DNA of 64,000 nucleotides, from positions 62,001 through 126,000 of the forward strand of contig NZ_JAASQN010000002.1 of NCBI RefSeq assembly GCF_011762125.1, written 5' to 3'. The stretch comes from Sphingopyxis panaciterrae. GTDB taxonomy: Bacteria; Pseudomonadota; Alphaproteobacteria; Sphingomonadales; Sphingomonadaceae. Each line of letters begins with the position of its first letter. The stretch's first letter is position 1. The translations under genes were made by a program, and so were the position numbers. A model generated the notes under the pieces. That model had not been told where the DNA came from and did not search any database. It saw only the letters and a list, made by a program, of their open reading frames with translations. Shown in pieces: positions 35,590 to 45,800 of this stretch.

Positions 35590-36057
35590 TCATTCAGAAG
35601 CAGCGACTGTCACCGGCACGGTCTTGCTCAAGAACTGCGGGCTAACCGAGTTGATACGGTCACACATCTCGCGCACTGCTTCCTTGACCGGGGGGGGAGC
35701 GGTGCGCAGTTGTTTTATCATCTCGGATTGAGCTGATGGGCCGTTCAGCACCCTCATCAAGACAATCGAAGCCCAGCGTGGCGATGATAACACAAGGCCG
35801 GGGAAGACAGAGAGCAGGGCGTGAATATAGACGCCATCCTCGCATGCTTCGGCAGCGTGGATGAGAGAAAACATTCCCTCATCGTATTCCGCGCTGTCCG
35901 ACAGCAGAGATAGCAGATCGCCCGGAATCTGTTCATCACCTTCCGCCAAAAGCTCATGGACGGCGATGTCGATTACAGCTGGACGCGCCCCACCCGTTTC
36001 GATCTCGCGTCGCAAGTCGGCGAGGCAATGCTTATAGTTACCGCTCATCGCTCTCAC
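35590..36057 (-). CDS. Imm30-like immunity protein of displaced cassette 2
   Basis: A 155-residue cytosolic helical protein. EYDEGMFSLIHAAEACEDGVYIHALLSVFPGL followed by SPRWASIVLMRVLNGP matches the pattern I associate with the Imm30 family. The start overlaps the stop of the HHxPS toxin fragment as ATGA. The 35500-35589 stretch after it holds no gene. Lower GC than the surroundings suggests acquisition with its toxin. Confidence 0.72.
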   Translation of the reverse strand: MRAMSGNYKHCLADLRREIETGGARPAVIDIAVHELLAEGDEQIPGDLLSLLSDSAEYDEGMFSLIHAAEACEDGVYIHALLSVFPGLVLSSPRWASIVLMRVLNGPSAQSEMIKQLRTAPPPVKEAVREMCDRINSVSPQFLSKTVPVTVAASE

Positions 36058-36446
36058 TTCACTAAGATAGTTACATGGTTGACTTTGTTCATCCGTATTA
36101 CCTCTTGCAGGCTAGACCGGATTTGAGGGGTGTAAAGCCCTTCGGCCCGGTAAATCTGACGTGCATCCCATATACCCGCTGCCAGCGCTTCACGAGGCGT
36201 CATAGCAATGTCCGCCTTGGTTAAATAGGTGAACGTAGCCCTATGCCGACCGCCGACACCAGGATGGGGATGCTCCATATTGATGGCGATACCGTTCCCT
36301 CGCGAGACACCCTCGAGTTCCATTCGAGCGCTGGAAGGAATGTGATGTGGCGTGATGTCGTCGCCTTTAGTGCCTGATGCGATTAGATCGTCGTAAGTTC
36401 CAACCATGCCCTCGCCAGGAAGTAGCCTGGGCCCGCCGCCAACCAC
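36054..36446 (-). CDS. Displaced toxin tip, HHxPS nuclease-like
   Basis: A 130-residue toxin fragment with YDDLIASGTKGDDITPHHIPSSARM, then GNGIAINMEHPHPGVGGRHRATF. The His-His-x-Pro-Ser and later His residues suggest an HNH/EndoVII-like (SHH-type) metallonuclease toxin. The frame is open back to the stop of the previous immunity gene and reads AAEKTVVGGGP, so it begins at the same AAE junction as the other Rhs tips. GTG at 36446 is only a possible start. It lacks any delivery region, so it looks like a stored cassette. The Imm30-like gene follows. Confidence 0.7.
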   Translation of the reverse strand: MVGGGPRLLPGEGMVGTYDDLIASGTKGDDITPHHIPSSARMELEGVSRGNGIAINMEHPHPGVGGRHRATFTYLTKADIAMTPREALAAGIWDARQIYRAEGLYTPQIRSSLQEVIRMNKVNHVTILVK

Positions 36447-36470
36447 AGTTTTCTCTGCGGCGAAAGACGA

Positions 36471-36866
36471 TCAAGCTTCTGCGAGAAGCTCTTGCATCCG
36501 ACCATACTTCAGCGCGTATTTCTCACCTGCATGAACCAAAGCGATAAGCGCCGCTTTACGATACACCGCTGCCATCTCGTCTTCGGATGCGTTCAGAAGC
36601 CGATGCGTGTCGACCTCAATTGCGAGCGGCAAATCCCCATGCTTGTGATTGATTTTTTCATAGTGAGGTTCGGTCTCATCGACCAAGCCATAGCGTACGA
36701 GCAATCCAACCCAGCCGAAGGGCGCGTTCTCGAGATAGCCGGACTGAATCATTTCCTTCTCAAGCTCATCCCGAACGCGAGTGGCGGCAGCGCCATTTTG
36801 CTTGGCCGGTATTTTTGCCATGGTGAGAGCCACACCGCCAATCACTAGTTTCCGATTATGCGCCAT
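36471..36866 (-). CDS. Immunity protein for the GIY-YIG Rhs toxin (Imm39-like)
   Basis: A 131-residue protein 11 bases downstream of the giant Rhs gene. VIGGVALTMAKIPAKQNG, APFGWVGLLVRYGLVDETEPHYEKINHKHGDLPLAIEVDTHRLL and LVHAGEKYALKYG resemble the Imm39 family as I remember it. Its position directly after the toxin tip makes it the probable cognate antidote. Family assignment is tentative; the immunity role is well supported by context. Confidence 0.72.
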   Translation of the reverse strand: MAHNRKLVIGGVALTMAKIPAKQNGAAATRVRDELEKEMIQSGYLENAPFGWVGLLVRYGLVDETEPHYEKINHKHGDLPLAIEVDTHRLLNASEDEMAAVYRKAALIALVHAGEKYALKYGRMQELLAEA

Positions 36867-36877
36867 TTATGCCGTCC

Positions 36878-39800
36878 TTATCGATCAAGTGGATTGCCCG
36901 GGGGGCGCTTGCCATAAAGGCGTTCGTACGTCTGGATAAAGCGTGTTTCATAGGCCCTTGCATCAGCCTTGCTAGTGAAATTTTTACGGATTTCAGTTGT
37001 GTAAAATTCTCCCGTTTCGCGCTGAAGAGCTCGCGCTTGCTGTTCCGCACGAATGGATGCTCCGTCGCGAACCCTTACACCCTGAGCTGACTCCCCGACC
37101 TTGTGAAGTGACCCGTCGGGCCCTCGAATAATATAGACATGCGTATCGCCAACATAGTCGAGCGAGTTTTTATGGGGCCTAACTGGGCCTATGGGAGCGT
37201 CGTAAATGATGCGCGAGCCCGTTGTTTCTGCGGCACCGACGACGCCCGGGGCGCCGCGCAGGGCGACCTTGGCAGCGGCGCTGCCGCCGACCAGTCCCAA
37301 CGCCAGTTCGCCGCTCGCCACGTTCCATTGGGTAGTGTCCATGGCGCGCAGGTTCGCCGCTGCCTGCTGGACCATATGACCACCACGGCTGTCCGGGATC
37401 AGCGCCGCGTCGGTCAATGCCGCCGCACCGCCCATGACGCTGCCGACCACGCCGCCTGCGGTATCCAGCGGATTGGCGACGGCCCCGGGGAGCGCGCCCG
37501 CCATGTCGAGCGCGCCCAAGGCGATGCCGGCGCCAAAGTCGATCGCGGCGATCGATGCCCATTGTCCGGGCGCGGCCCGGGACTTCAGCGCGCGGCTGAA
37601 CCCGATATAATCCTGCCGCAATCCGCTGACCTGTTGGCCGGCCCAGTTGCTGAACCCGCGGGCATCTTCGCCGATGCGGCCGCTGACCACATAATCGGCG
37701 GCAATCGCCGTCGCCACCAGTTGCGGCGGCGTGAGTGCGCGGACGAGGCGGCTTTCTCGATACAGGCCGACGAACGAGGATTTGAGATTGTCATAGGAAG
37801 CGCTGACGTCGAACTCCAGCTTCTCAAAAAAGCTCATTCGCCGTCCATTGGCGACAATCGCCGGATCGATCTCGGGATCACCGGCAATCGGGATGCCGCC
37901 GTCAAATATGATATTGTTCTGCGCGAGCCGGGTCAGACGCGAGCCGGAGGCCGTCACGCTCGCCAGTCCCGCTACTGTGCTTTCGTAGAGCGTATTGCCA
38001 ATCACATCCGGCAGCGCACGCATCAGGCTGTCGCCGAAGCTGTCGCCGCTGATCGCGCTACGTGTCGCGGCGGCGGCAATCGCCGTCGCTGCATTAGAAG
38101 CCGCTCCCTGGGCCAGACGATCCAGGCTGGAAAGCGGCGCATGGAAGTCGGCGCCCCCATAGGACCATCGGCCGTCCATTGCGGTGCGCATCCCGTAACC
38201 CGTCGCCGCGCCGATACCCGCTGCCGCGACGCCTGCGAAGTCGAACTTGCTCTGCAAGCCTGTGGCGACGCCGATACCCTGGGTCAGGGCACTGCTGAGC
38301 GCCCCGCGGAGCACAGCGCTCCCGAAACCACCGCTGGCCGCCTTGCTGATGTTGGTGATCTTGTCGGAGACGCTGCCCGCTGCACCGGCTGCTTTACCAA
38401 GCTCGCTCAGTCCGCCGCCGATGCCGCCTGCGATCGCGGCCATGCCGACGCTCTTCCAGCTGAACCCGCTTTGCGCGCCGATCGCGATGCCGACGCCTTG
38501 CGACGCCGCAGAGGCGACCGCACCCGCCGCCGCACCGCCCGCGATCGCGCCGCCAAGCGCGCCCAGCGCACCCTGCGCCGCCTGGATCATCTGCGGCCCG
38601 AGCCATGCCGCGACCCCGATGGCGATGGCGGCGACCAATATCTGCCCGAGCATCCCGCATTTGGGCTTCTTGGGCGGCTTGGGGGTGGTCGGCGACAGGT
38701 CGCCGAGCGCGTCGGTGGGGTCGTAGGGTTTGAACGTGTCGGCGCTGTGGCTATTGCGCGTGACGCCGACCGGGATGGTCAGGCTCTGCCCTTCGGTGAG
38801 CGCGCTGTTGGCGCCCATGCCGTTCGCCGCGGCGAGCTTGTACCAGAGGTTCGCGTCGCCCCACAGCTGCGCCGCGATGCTGGCCAGCGTGTCGCCCGCG
38901 CGCACCGTATAGGCGCCGCCCGCGCTCCCCTGATAGCCGCTGTTGTAGGGATCGTAGCTTCCGGCGAAGTTCGCATAGGCGGCATTGCCCGTCTTGGTCC
39001 CATTGCGGAACAGCCCCGCGGTGCTCGAACTCGTCGCCGGGCGCACCGCGGCGCGATCGGCGATCGACTGGCTGTAGGAGACGTCGGCGGTGCCATTGTT
39101 CCCCGCCATCCCCATCTGCTGGCCGGCGAAGCGGTAGAAGACCTCGTGCGGCGCCGCTTCCGATGGCGCGCCCGTCCGGCTCTCGTCGCGGCGGATGATC
39201 TGGCCATTTTCGTCGAGCGTATAGACGACGTCCTTCGCCACCCCGTCATCAACGTCGGCTCCGGTCATCTGGCCGAACCCGTTCAGCAGCAGATCGGTCT
39301 GGTAAATGGGATTGCTGCCCGACCCCGTGTCATAGTCATAGGTGACGAGATCCTGCACCGCCCCGTCGTACCAGGCGTAAGCGGTCGTCGTCAGCGTCCC
39401 CGGCTGGCTCGTCCAGCTTGAGCTTCCGGGCGCCAGCTTCGTGTTCACCGCCGACTGGGTGACCACGCTGCCCAGCGCATAGCCCGTGCCCGAACCATAG
39501 CCGTAGGTCGTCACCGAACGGAAGGTGTCCCACGCCCCCGCCGCCACCTGCTCGCGCGCGCTCGATACATCGTCCGACGTCACCTGGCCCTTCGCGTTGT
39601 AGACAATGCTGCGCGAGTAGCTCACCCCGGTGTAGGTGCCGCCGCCCAGCCCGCCATAGTCCTGCTGCTGCGTCAGACGCCCCATAAGGTCGTAGCTCAG
39701 CGATGACTTGAGCTGCGCCGCCGCCCCGTCGATCGCCTTGTTGACGCTCGTCAGCCGTCCGGCGTCGTCATAGGCGTAGCTTTCGACATGCGTCTCATTA

Positions 39801-42800
39801 TGGTTGAGATAGATAATCTTCGGGCCGTCGTCGGCGATCGCCTCGCGCCAGTGATAGGTCGTCGTCACGCTCTGCCGCTGACCCGCCTGGTCATAGGCGA
39901 TGTCCTGGCTCCGTGCCGAGCCCGCCGCCCCCTGGTCCTCCTCGATCTTGCGCCGCACGATTGTGGTGCCCGCAGCGCCCGCGGTGCCCGACAGCATCCC
40001 CCGATCGGTCACCAGACGGTTCAAGCTGTCGTAGCGGTACCAGTAATCGGTGCTCGTCATCGTCCCCGAGGCGATGCCGGTGGCGCCGATCGTCTGATAT
40101 TCGCTGTGCGTCATACGGATATTACCATTGGCGTCATAGCTGTTGGTGGTGGATGCGGCGGGCGACTTGGCGGTGCCGGCTTCGTTCCAGCCGGTGAGGC
40201 GGCCGAGCGCGTCGTAGGTCGCGCTCTGGTTCTTGATCGTGACGACGCCGACCTTGAGCTGTTCGGTGAGGCGGTTGCCGGCCTTGTCATAGGTGTAGGT
40301 CGCGGTGCCGTTCGGGCCGCTGTTGGTGGCGATCAGGGCGCTGTTGTAATAAGTGAAGGTCGCGGTGTTGCCGTCCATCACGCTCGACGTCTGGCGTCCG
40401 GCGGCGTCATAGGCCCAGGTCGTGATATGGTTGCCAAGGTCGCTCTTCCACGTCGCGCGGCCGAAGATGTCGCTCTTTTCATTAAGGATGCGGCCATTGG
40501 CCATCGTCGTATTTTCGGCCCAGCCGCCGGTGATGACGCCCATGCCGGCGGCGGCGATGGTCGCGTCCCAGGTGTAGGTCGTCGAGGTCGTGTCGCCGCC
40601 GAAGCTGCGCGTCGCGGTGACGCGGCCCTGGGTGTCGTAGTCGATGGTTTCGACGTCGCCCGCCATTTCGGGCGCATTGTTCCAATGCCGGATACGCTGG
40701 CCAAGACTGTCATAGGCATAATAGTCAAGGAGCCCGCCCGGACGATATTCTACCGTGACGAGACCCCGGGCATCGAAGTCGCGGTGGCTCCATCGATTGA
40801 CCTCGTCGATCGTGATGCGCGCGTCGCCGCGGATGTCATATTTGATGTATCTGGTGCCGCCGTCGGCGTGGGTTTCGCTGGTGACCAGCGCTTCGCTGCC
40901 GTTGTAGCCGCTGCCCGCGAGCAGCGTCAGCCGGGTGAGATTGCCCTTGTCGGCGAGCTTGCTCGCGCCGCCCCCGCTCGTCCCGCCCGCGGCGTATTCG
41001 CCATTGGCGTCGCGCCAGGCGACCAGGCGGCCCGCCCGGTCGTAATAATAGTCGGTCGCGGGCTTGATCCACTGCGTGCCGCCATTTTCGTAAGTGACCT
41101 CGACCGTCGGTCCCTCCTTGCGGGTCAGCTTGCCGATATTGTTGTAAGTGTAGCTGGTGAGCCCGCCGCGGGCATCGGTTTCGGTCAGCACGTCGCCAAA
41201 CGCGTTGTAGCTGCGGCTGGTGGTCAGCCGCTGGCTGTCGCTGGTCCCGGTGAGCTGGCGCCCTTCCTCGACGACATCCGTCGCCATACCCCGCTTGTCG
41301 TAGACGGTGTAGGTCGCGTTGACCTTTGCACCGTTGGTGGCGCTCGCTATCTCGGCGAACGCCTGGTCGAACGTCTTGTTCTTCAGGTCGTAACCCGCGC
41401 TGGTGATCGCCAGCGTCTGGTTGCCATTCTTGTCATAGCCGAAAAGCTTCCACACGCCGTCGCCGGCGTTGGTCGCCGTGAGCCGGCCCGCGAGGTCATA
41501 TTTATTCTGCGTCTGCAACAGGCCGTTGATCCCCGTGCTGCTGACCTCGCCGAACGCATTATATTCGGTGGTCGCGATATCGCCCTTGGCCCAGGCCGAA
41601 CCGTTCCATGCCGCCACCGACTGTTCGATCGTGCGGCCGAGCGCATCGACCTTGGTCAGAACGGCGTTGAGCATGTTCGTCCCGGCGGAATTCGCGCGAT
41701 TATATTCGTCGCGGATCAGCGTGCCGTTCCGGTCGTAGCTGTAGGTGTGAACGACGCCCGTGGCATCGGTCATCGATGCAAGCAAGCCGCCCGCGCCATA
41801 GGTGTAACGTGTTTCGGTGGCCGCGGTATCGGCTTGCCCCTTCTGCCAAGTATAGGTGAGGTCGCCAAGGCCGGTATAGCGATAGTCGACGGTTGGGGTC
41901 ACGACCACATCGTTGTAATTGGTTGCGAAGGCAGCGCGCTCTTCGTTGAGCAAGCGCCCGCCGGCGTCATAGGTGTAATAGATACTTTCATCACCGACCT
42001 GTCCGCGCGCCGCGCCGTCGGTCGCTTCATTCTTCTGAACCACCTGGCCGAGGCCGTTGTAGACCCACGAGACGGTGACCGACTGCGGTGCCGTTACTCC
42101 GCCGCTGCCATCGTGCACCGCGACACCTGCGCGCGTTTCGGTCAGCCGGTTGCCGTTCTTGTCATAGGTGTAGGTGGTCGTGCGGTCGGCGGTATTGGAC
42201 GCCACCGGCTGGGCGCCCGAGATGGCGCTGAGCGACGGTTCGAGCAGGGCCAAGCCGCCGGCCCCCGCGCCCGATGAGAAGCCATAGAGTTCGTACATCA
42301 TGCTGACCGCGCCTGTCGGAACATCGATCACGCCGGTCATCTTTGTCCCGAAGGCCTGGTTACCATAAAGCGTCGCGGCGTTAACCGCTCCGATATACGC
42401 ACCGCTGGCATCGAAGAAATGCATGGTCAACTCGACCCGGCCGATCGACCCCTCCCCCTGGACGCTCGCCTCGATCGCCAATTTCTCGCCGGCGGTGACA
42501 GGAATCATATGTCCGATATCGCTGCGCAGCGACACAACCTGCTCGGCGGCCGTCGCGTTGACATTGATCTTGATCCCATCCTGACCATACCATGGCCCTG
42601 TGAACGGCGCGCCCTGTGCAATCCCGTTCGGATCGTAGCCGATGCCCCAGCCGTCCGTTCCGTTGAACCTGGGGTTGAAGAGACGATTGCCATTAGTCGC
42701 GTAACGCTTTTCGGTGAGGACATTGCCTTCGGCGTCGTAGGTCCAGGCGGTCAGATATTTTTCGGTGTCGAGCTGGTGCGTCTTGCGGCCGAGCCGGTCG

Positions 42801-45800
42801 TAGCGGCTGAACGTCGCATTGCCGTTGGCGTCGATCGCCTTCACGACATTGCCTATGGCGTCATATTCATAGGTCGTGGCGATCGTCGTCGTTACCCCGG
42901 TCCAGACGTCGCCCGCATAGCCGCCGATCACATAGCTGCCCGTTTTCGCGCCGGCGACGCTGCTGGTCAGCAGGCGGTTCAGATTGTCATAGGTGAAGCT
43001 GGTAGCGCGCGACGCGCCATTGGCGGGGGGCGGCGTGCCGCCGTCGGTCGCCGGCACCGTCACCTTGGTTTCATAGACCCGCGTTTCGGTGACATTGCCG
43101 TTCTTGTCATAGACGTAGCGGGTGTAGGTGCCCGCGGCATCGATCGCCACCGTCTTGCGGCCGAGGTCGTCGTAATAATAGACGTTGCGGCCGCCCGCCG
43201 CGTCGGTGACGCTCGTCACATTGCCCGCCGCGTCATAGGCGATCGTCTCGGTCGGCACGAAGTTCGTCGTCACCGTCACATGATCGCTCTGGTCGAGCAC
43301 CGAGCGCGCCTGACCACTGGTCCTGGTCAGCCGGTTCAGCCCGTCATATTCATAGGTCGTCGTGCGCGCCTCGGTCAGCCCCGCCGCCTCCACCATCTGC
43401 GTCCGGTTGCCGCGCGCGTCATAACTGTATGTGTTGGTGACGGTCGCCGCCTGCACATTGCCATTGCTGGTATAGGAGGCGAACGGCAGCGTCTCCGTCA
43501 GCAGCAGGCCGCGCTTGTCGTAGGTGTAGGTCGTCGTGCCGCCCGCAACCTTCGCCGCATCCTTCGATTTCGCCGTTACGCTCGTCCGGTTGCCATAGGC
43601 GTCATAGCCATAGCTTTCGAAGAAGCCCTCGGCGTCAGTCGTCTTCGTTACCAGACCGCGCTTGTCATATTGAAAGGCGGTGATCGCCCCGGCGCGGGTC
43701 ACCGACAGGAGGTCGCCGGTGGCGTTATACGCCGACGTCGTCGCAATATTCTCGGCATCGATCCTGGTCAGAACAAGCCCGCGCTTGTCATACACATATT
43801 GAGTCACCGTATCGCTCGCGTGCGCCGCGACCGTCGGGAGCGTGGTGGTACTGACCGCGCTCGCAGTCCGGTTATAGCGCCGCGTGAGGCTCGCCACCTC
43901 GCCGAACGCGGTGTAGCTTGTTTCGGTCACATAGCTTTCGGTGTCGCGCACCAGCGTCACCTGGCCAAGGTCGTCGTAATAATAATAGGTCGATTTGCCC
44001 GTCGTTTGACCGCGCGGATCGGTCATTTTCACGACGTCGCCAAAGCCGTTATATTCGTAGGAGGTCGTGCCCGCGGCGTTGACCGCGGTCAGCAGCAGCC
44101 CGCGCTCGTCATAGCTGTAGGTGGTGACCTTGCTGCGCGCGTCGGTCATGCTCACCCGGTTGCCAAGACCATCATAGGCATAGCTGACCGTCGACGCCTC
44201 GGCGGCGCCATAGCCGCGCGTTTCGGATAGCACCCGCCCCGCGCCGTCATAGGCATAGCGTGTCTCGCTTTCCACCGCCGTGCCCCACGCCGCGTAAACC
44301 GAGGTCAGATTGCCGTTCGCCGCCCAGACGTTGCGCGTCTGATACCCCTCGCCATCGGTGACATATTCGATGCGCCCCGCCGCATCATAGCTGTAGCTGG
44401 TCACGACCGCGGTGCCCGCGGCATTGGCCAGCGTGTCGATCTGGGCGATTGTCGTCGTGTCAGCCGCCGTCACCTTGTTCGGCGGCCGCCGCTCGGCGAT
44501 CATCCGCCCTTCGGCGTCATAGTCGAAGCGCGTGACATAACCCTCGGCATCGACCGTAAAGCGCAGGTCGCCGCTCGCCGCATACCAGCTGCGCGCGACC
44601 CGGTTGCCGGCGTTCGCTGCCTGGCCCATCGCCCAGCTGTCCATGGTCACCAGATCGGCGACCGCGCGCGTCGTGGCATAGGTGATCGTCCTGATCACAT
44701 GGCCCGCGACGTCATAGGCGTAACCGGTGACCGTGCCGATGGCGCCGACCGTATAAGCAACCTGTCCCTTGGCGTTGTAAACATTCGAACCGAGACGGTC
44801 ATTCGCGCTATTAGCGATGCCCGTCAGCAGCACCTTGATATTGTCGTAAGTGAAGTCGCTCGTCGCCGCCGCGATCGGCGCGGCATGAACGATCGTCGAT
44901 ACCAGCTTGCCGGCCGCATTATAGGCAAAGCTCGACACATGCCCCGTGTTGTCGACCGTGTAGCGCAGCAATCCCTGGGCATCGTAGACATAGCGCATAT
45001 GCCGGTTCGCCGCGGCGGTCGCGCCGCCGGCGTTGGTGCGCAGCGCCGCGAACGTCCCCGCCGCCCACAGCGACGACGACGTCTTCGCCACATAGGCGAT
45101 CGCGTCGATCTTTTGTCCCGCCGCGTCGTAGACGATCTCGCTGAGATAGCCCTCGCCGTCGAGCGTCCCGATCAACTGCCCGTCCGCATCGTAGAAGCTG
45201 CGGCTCACCGCATCGCGCGCCGCATCGAGCACCGGCAGCAGCGTCGCCGTCGGCGGCGTCGCCTTGAGCGTCGTCAGCTGCCCCGCGGTCAGCTTGTAAA
45301 AATAGCTCACCGTCTTGATCAGCCGGTCCGAGCCGTCATAGCTGAATACCGCCACCCCGCCGGTGCCGTCGATCGACTCGATCAGCCGGCCGCCAGCGTC
45401 ATAGACCGACCAGCTCCAAATGTCCGAAGCGGTCGCGCCCGGACGATAACCGGCAGTTTCGGCGATCCCGCCCGCTGTCGCCAGATCGCCCATCTTCGTC
45501 GCATCGAGCTTCGTCGCATAGGCAATCGTCGTCGCCAAACGGGCCGCCGCGTCATAGCGATATTCGATCACACCCCCATCCGCCGCAATGTCCGCCGTCT
45601 TCCGACCCGCATTGTCATAAAGAATGAAGCTGTTGTTTCCCGTCGCATCCGTCGCGGCGCGCAGGCGCCCGTTCTTGTCATAGAGATAGCTTGTTTCACT
45701 GGCGGGCGATTTGGTCATGCTCGGCGCCGCGGCGATGATCGCATTGCCCTGAATCGATCCGTTGGGATAATCAGGATAGAAGCGCGTTGCCACGCCCTGC

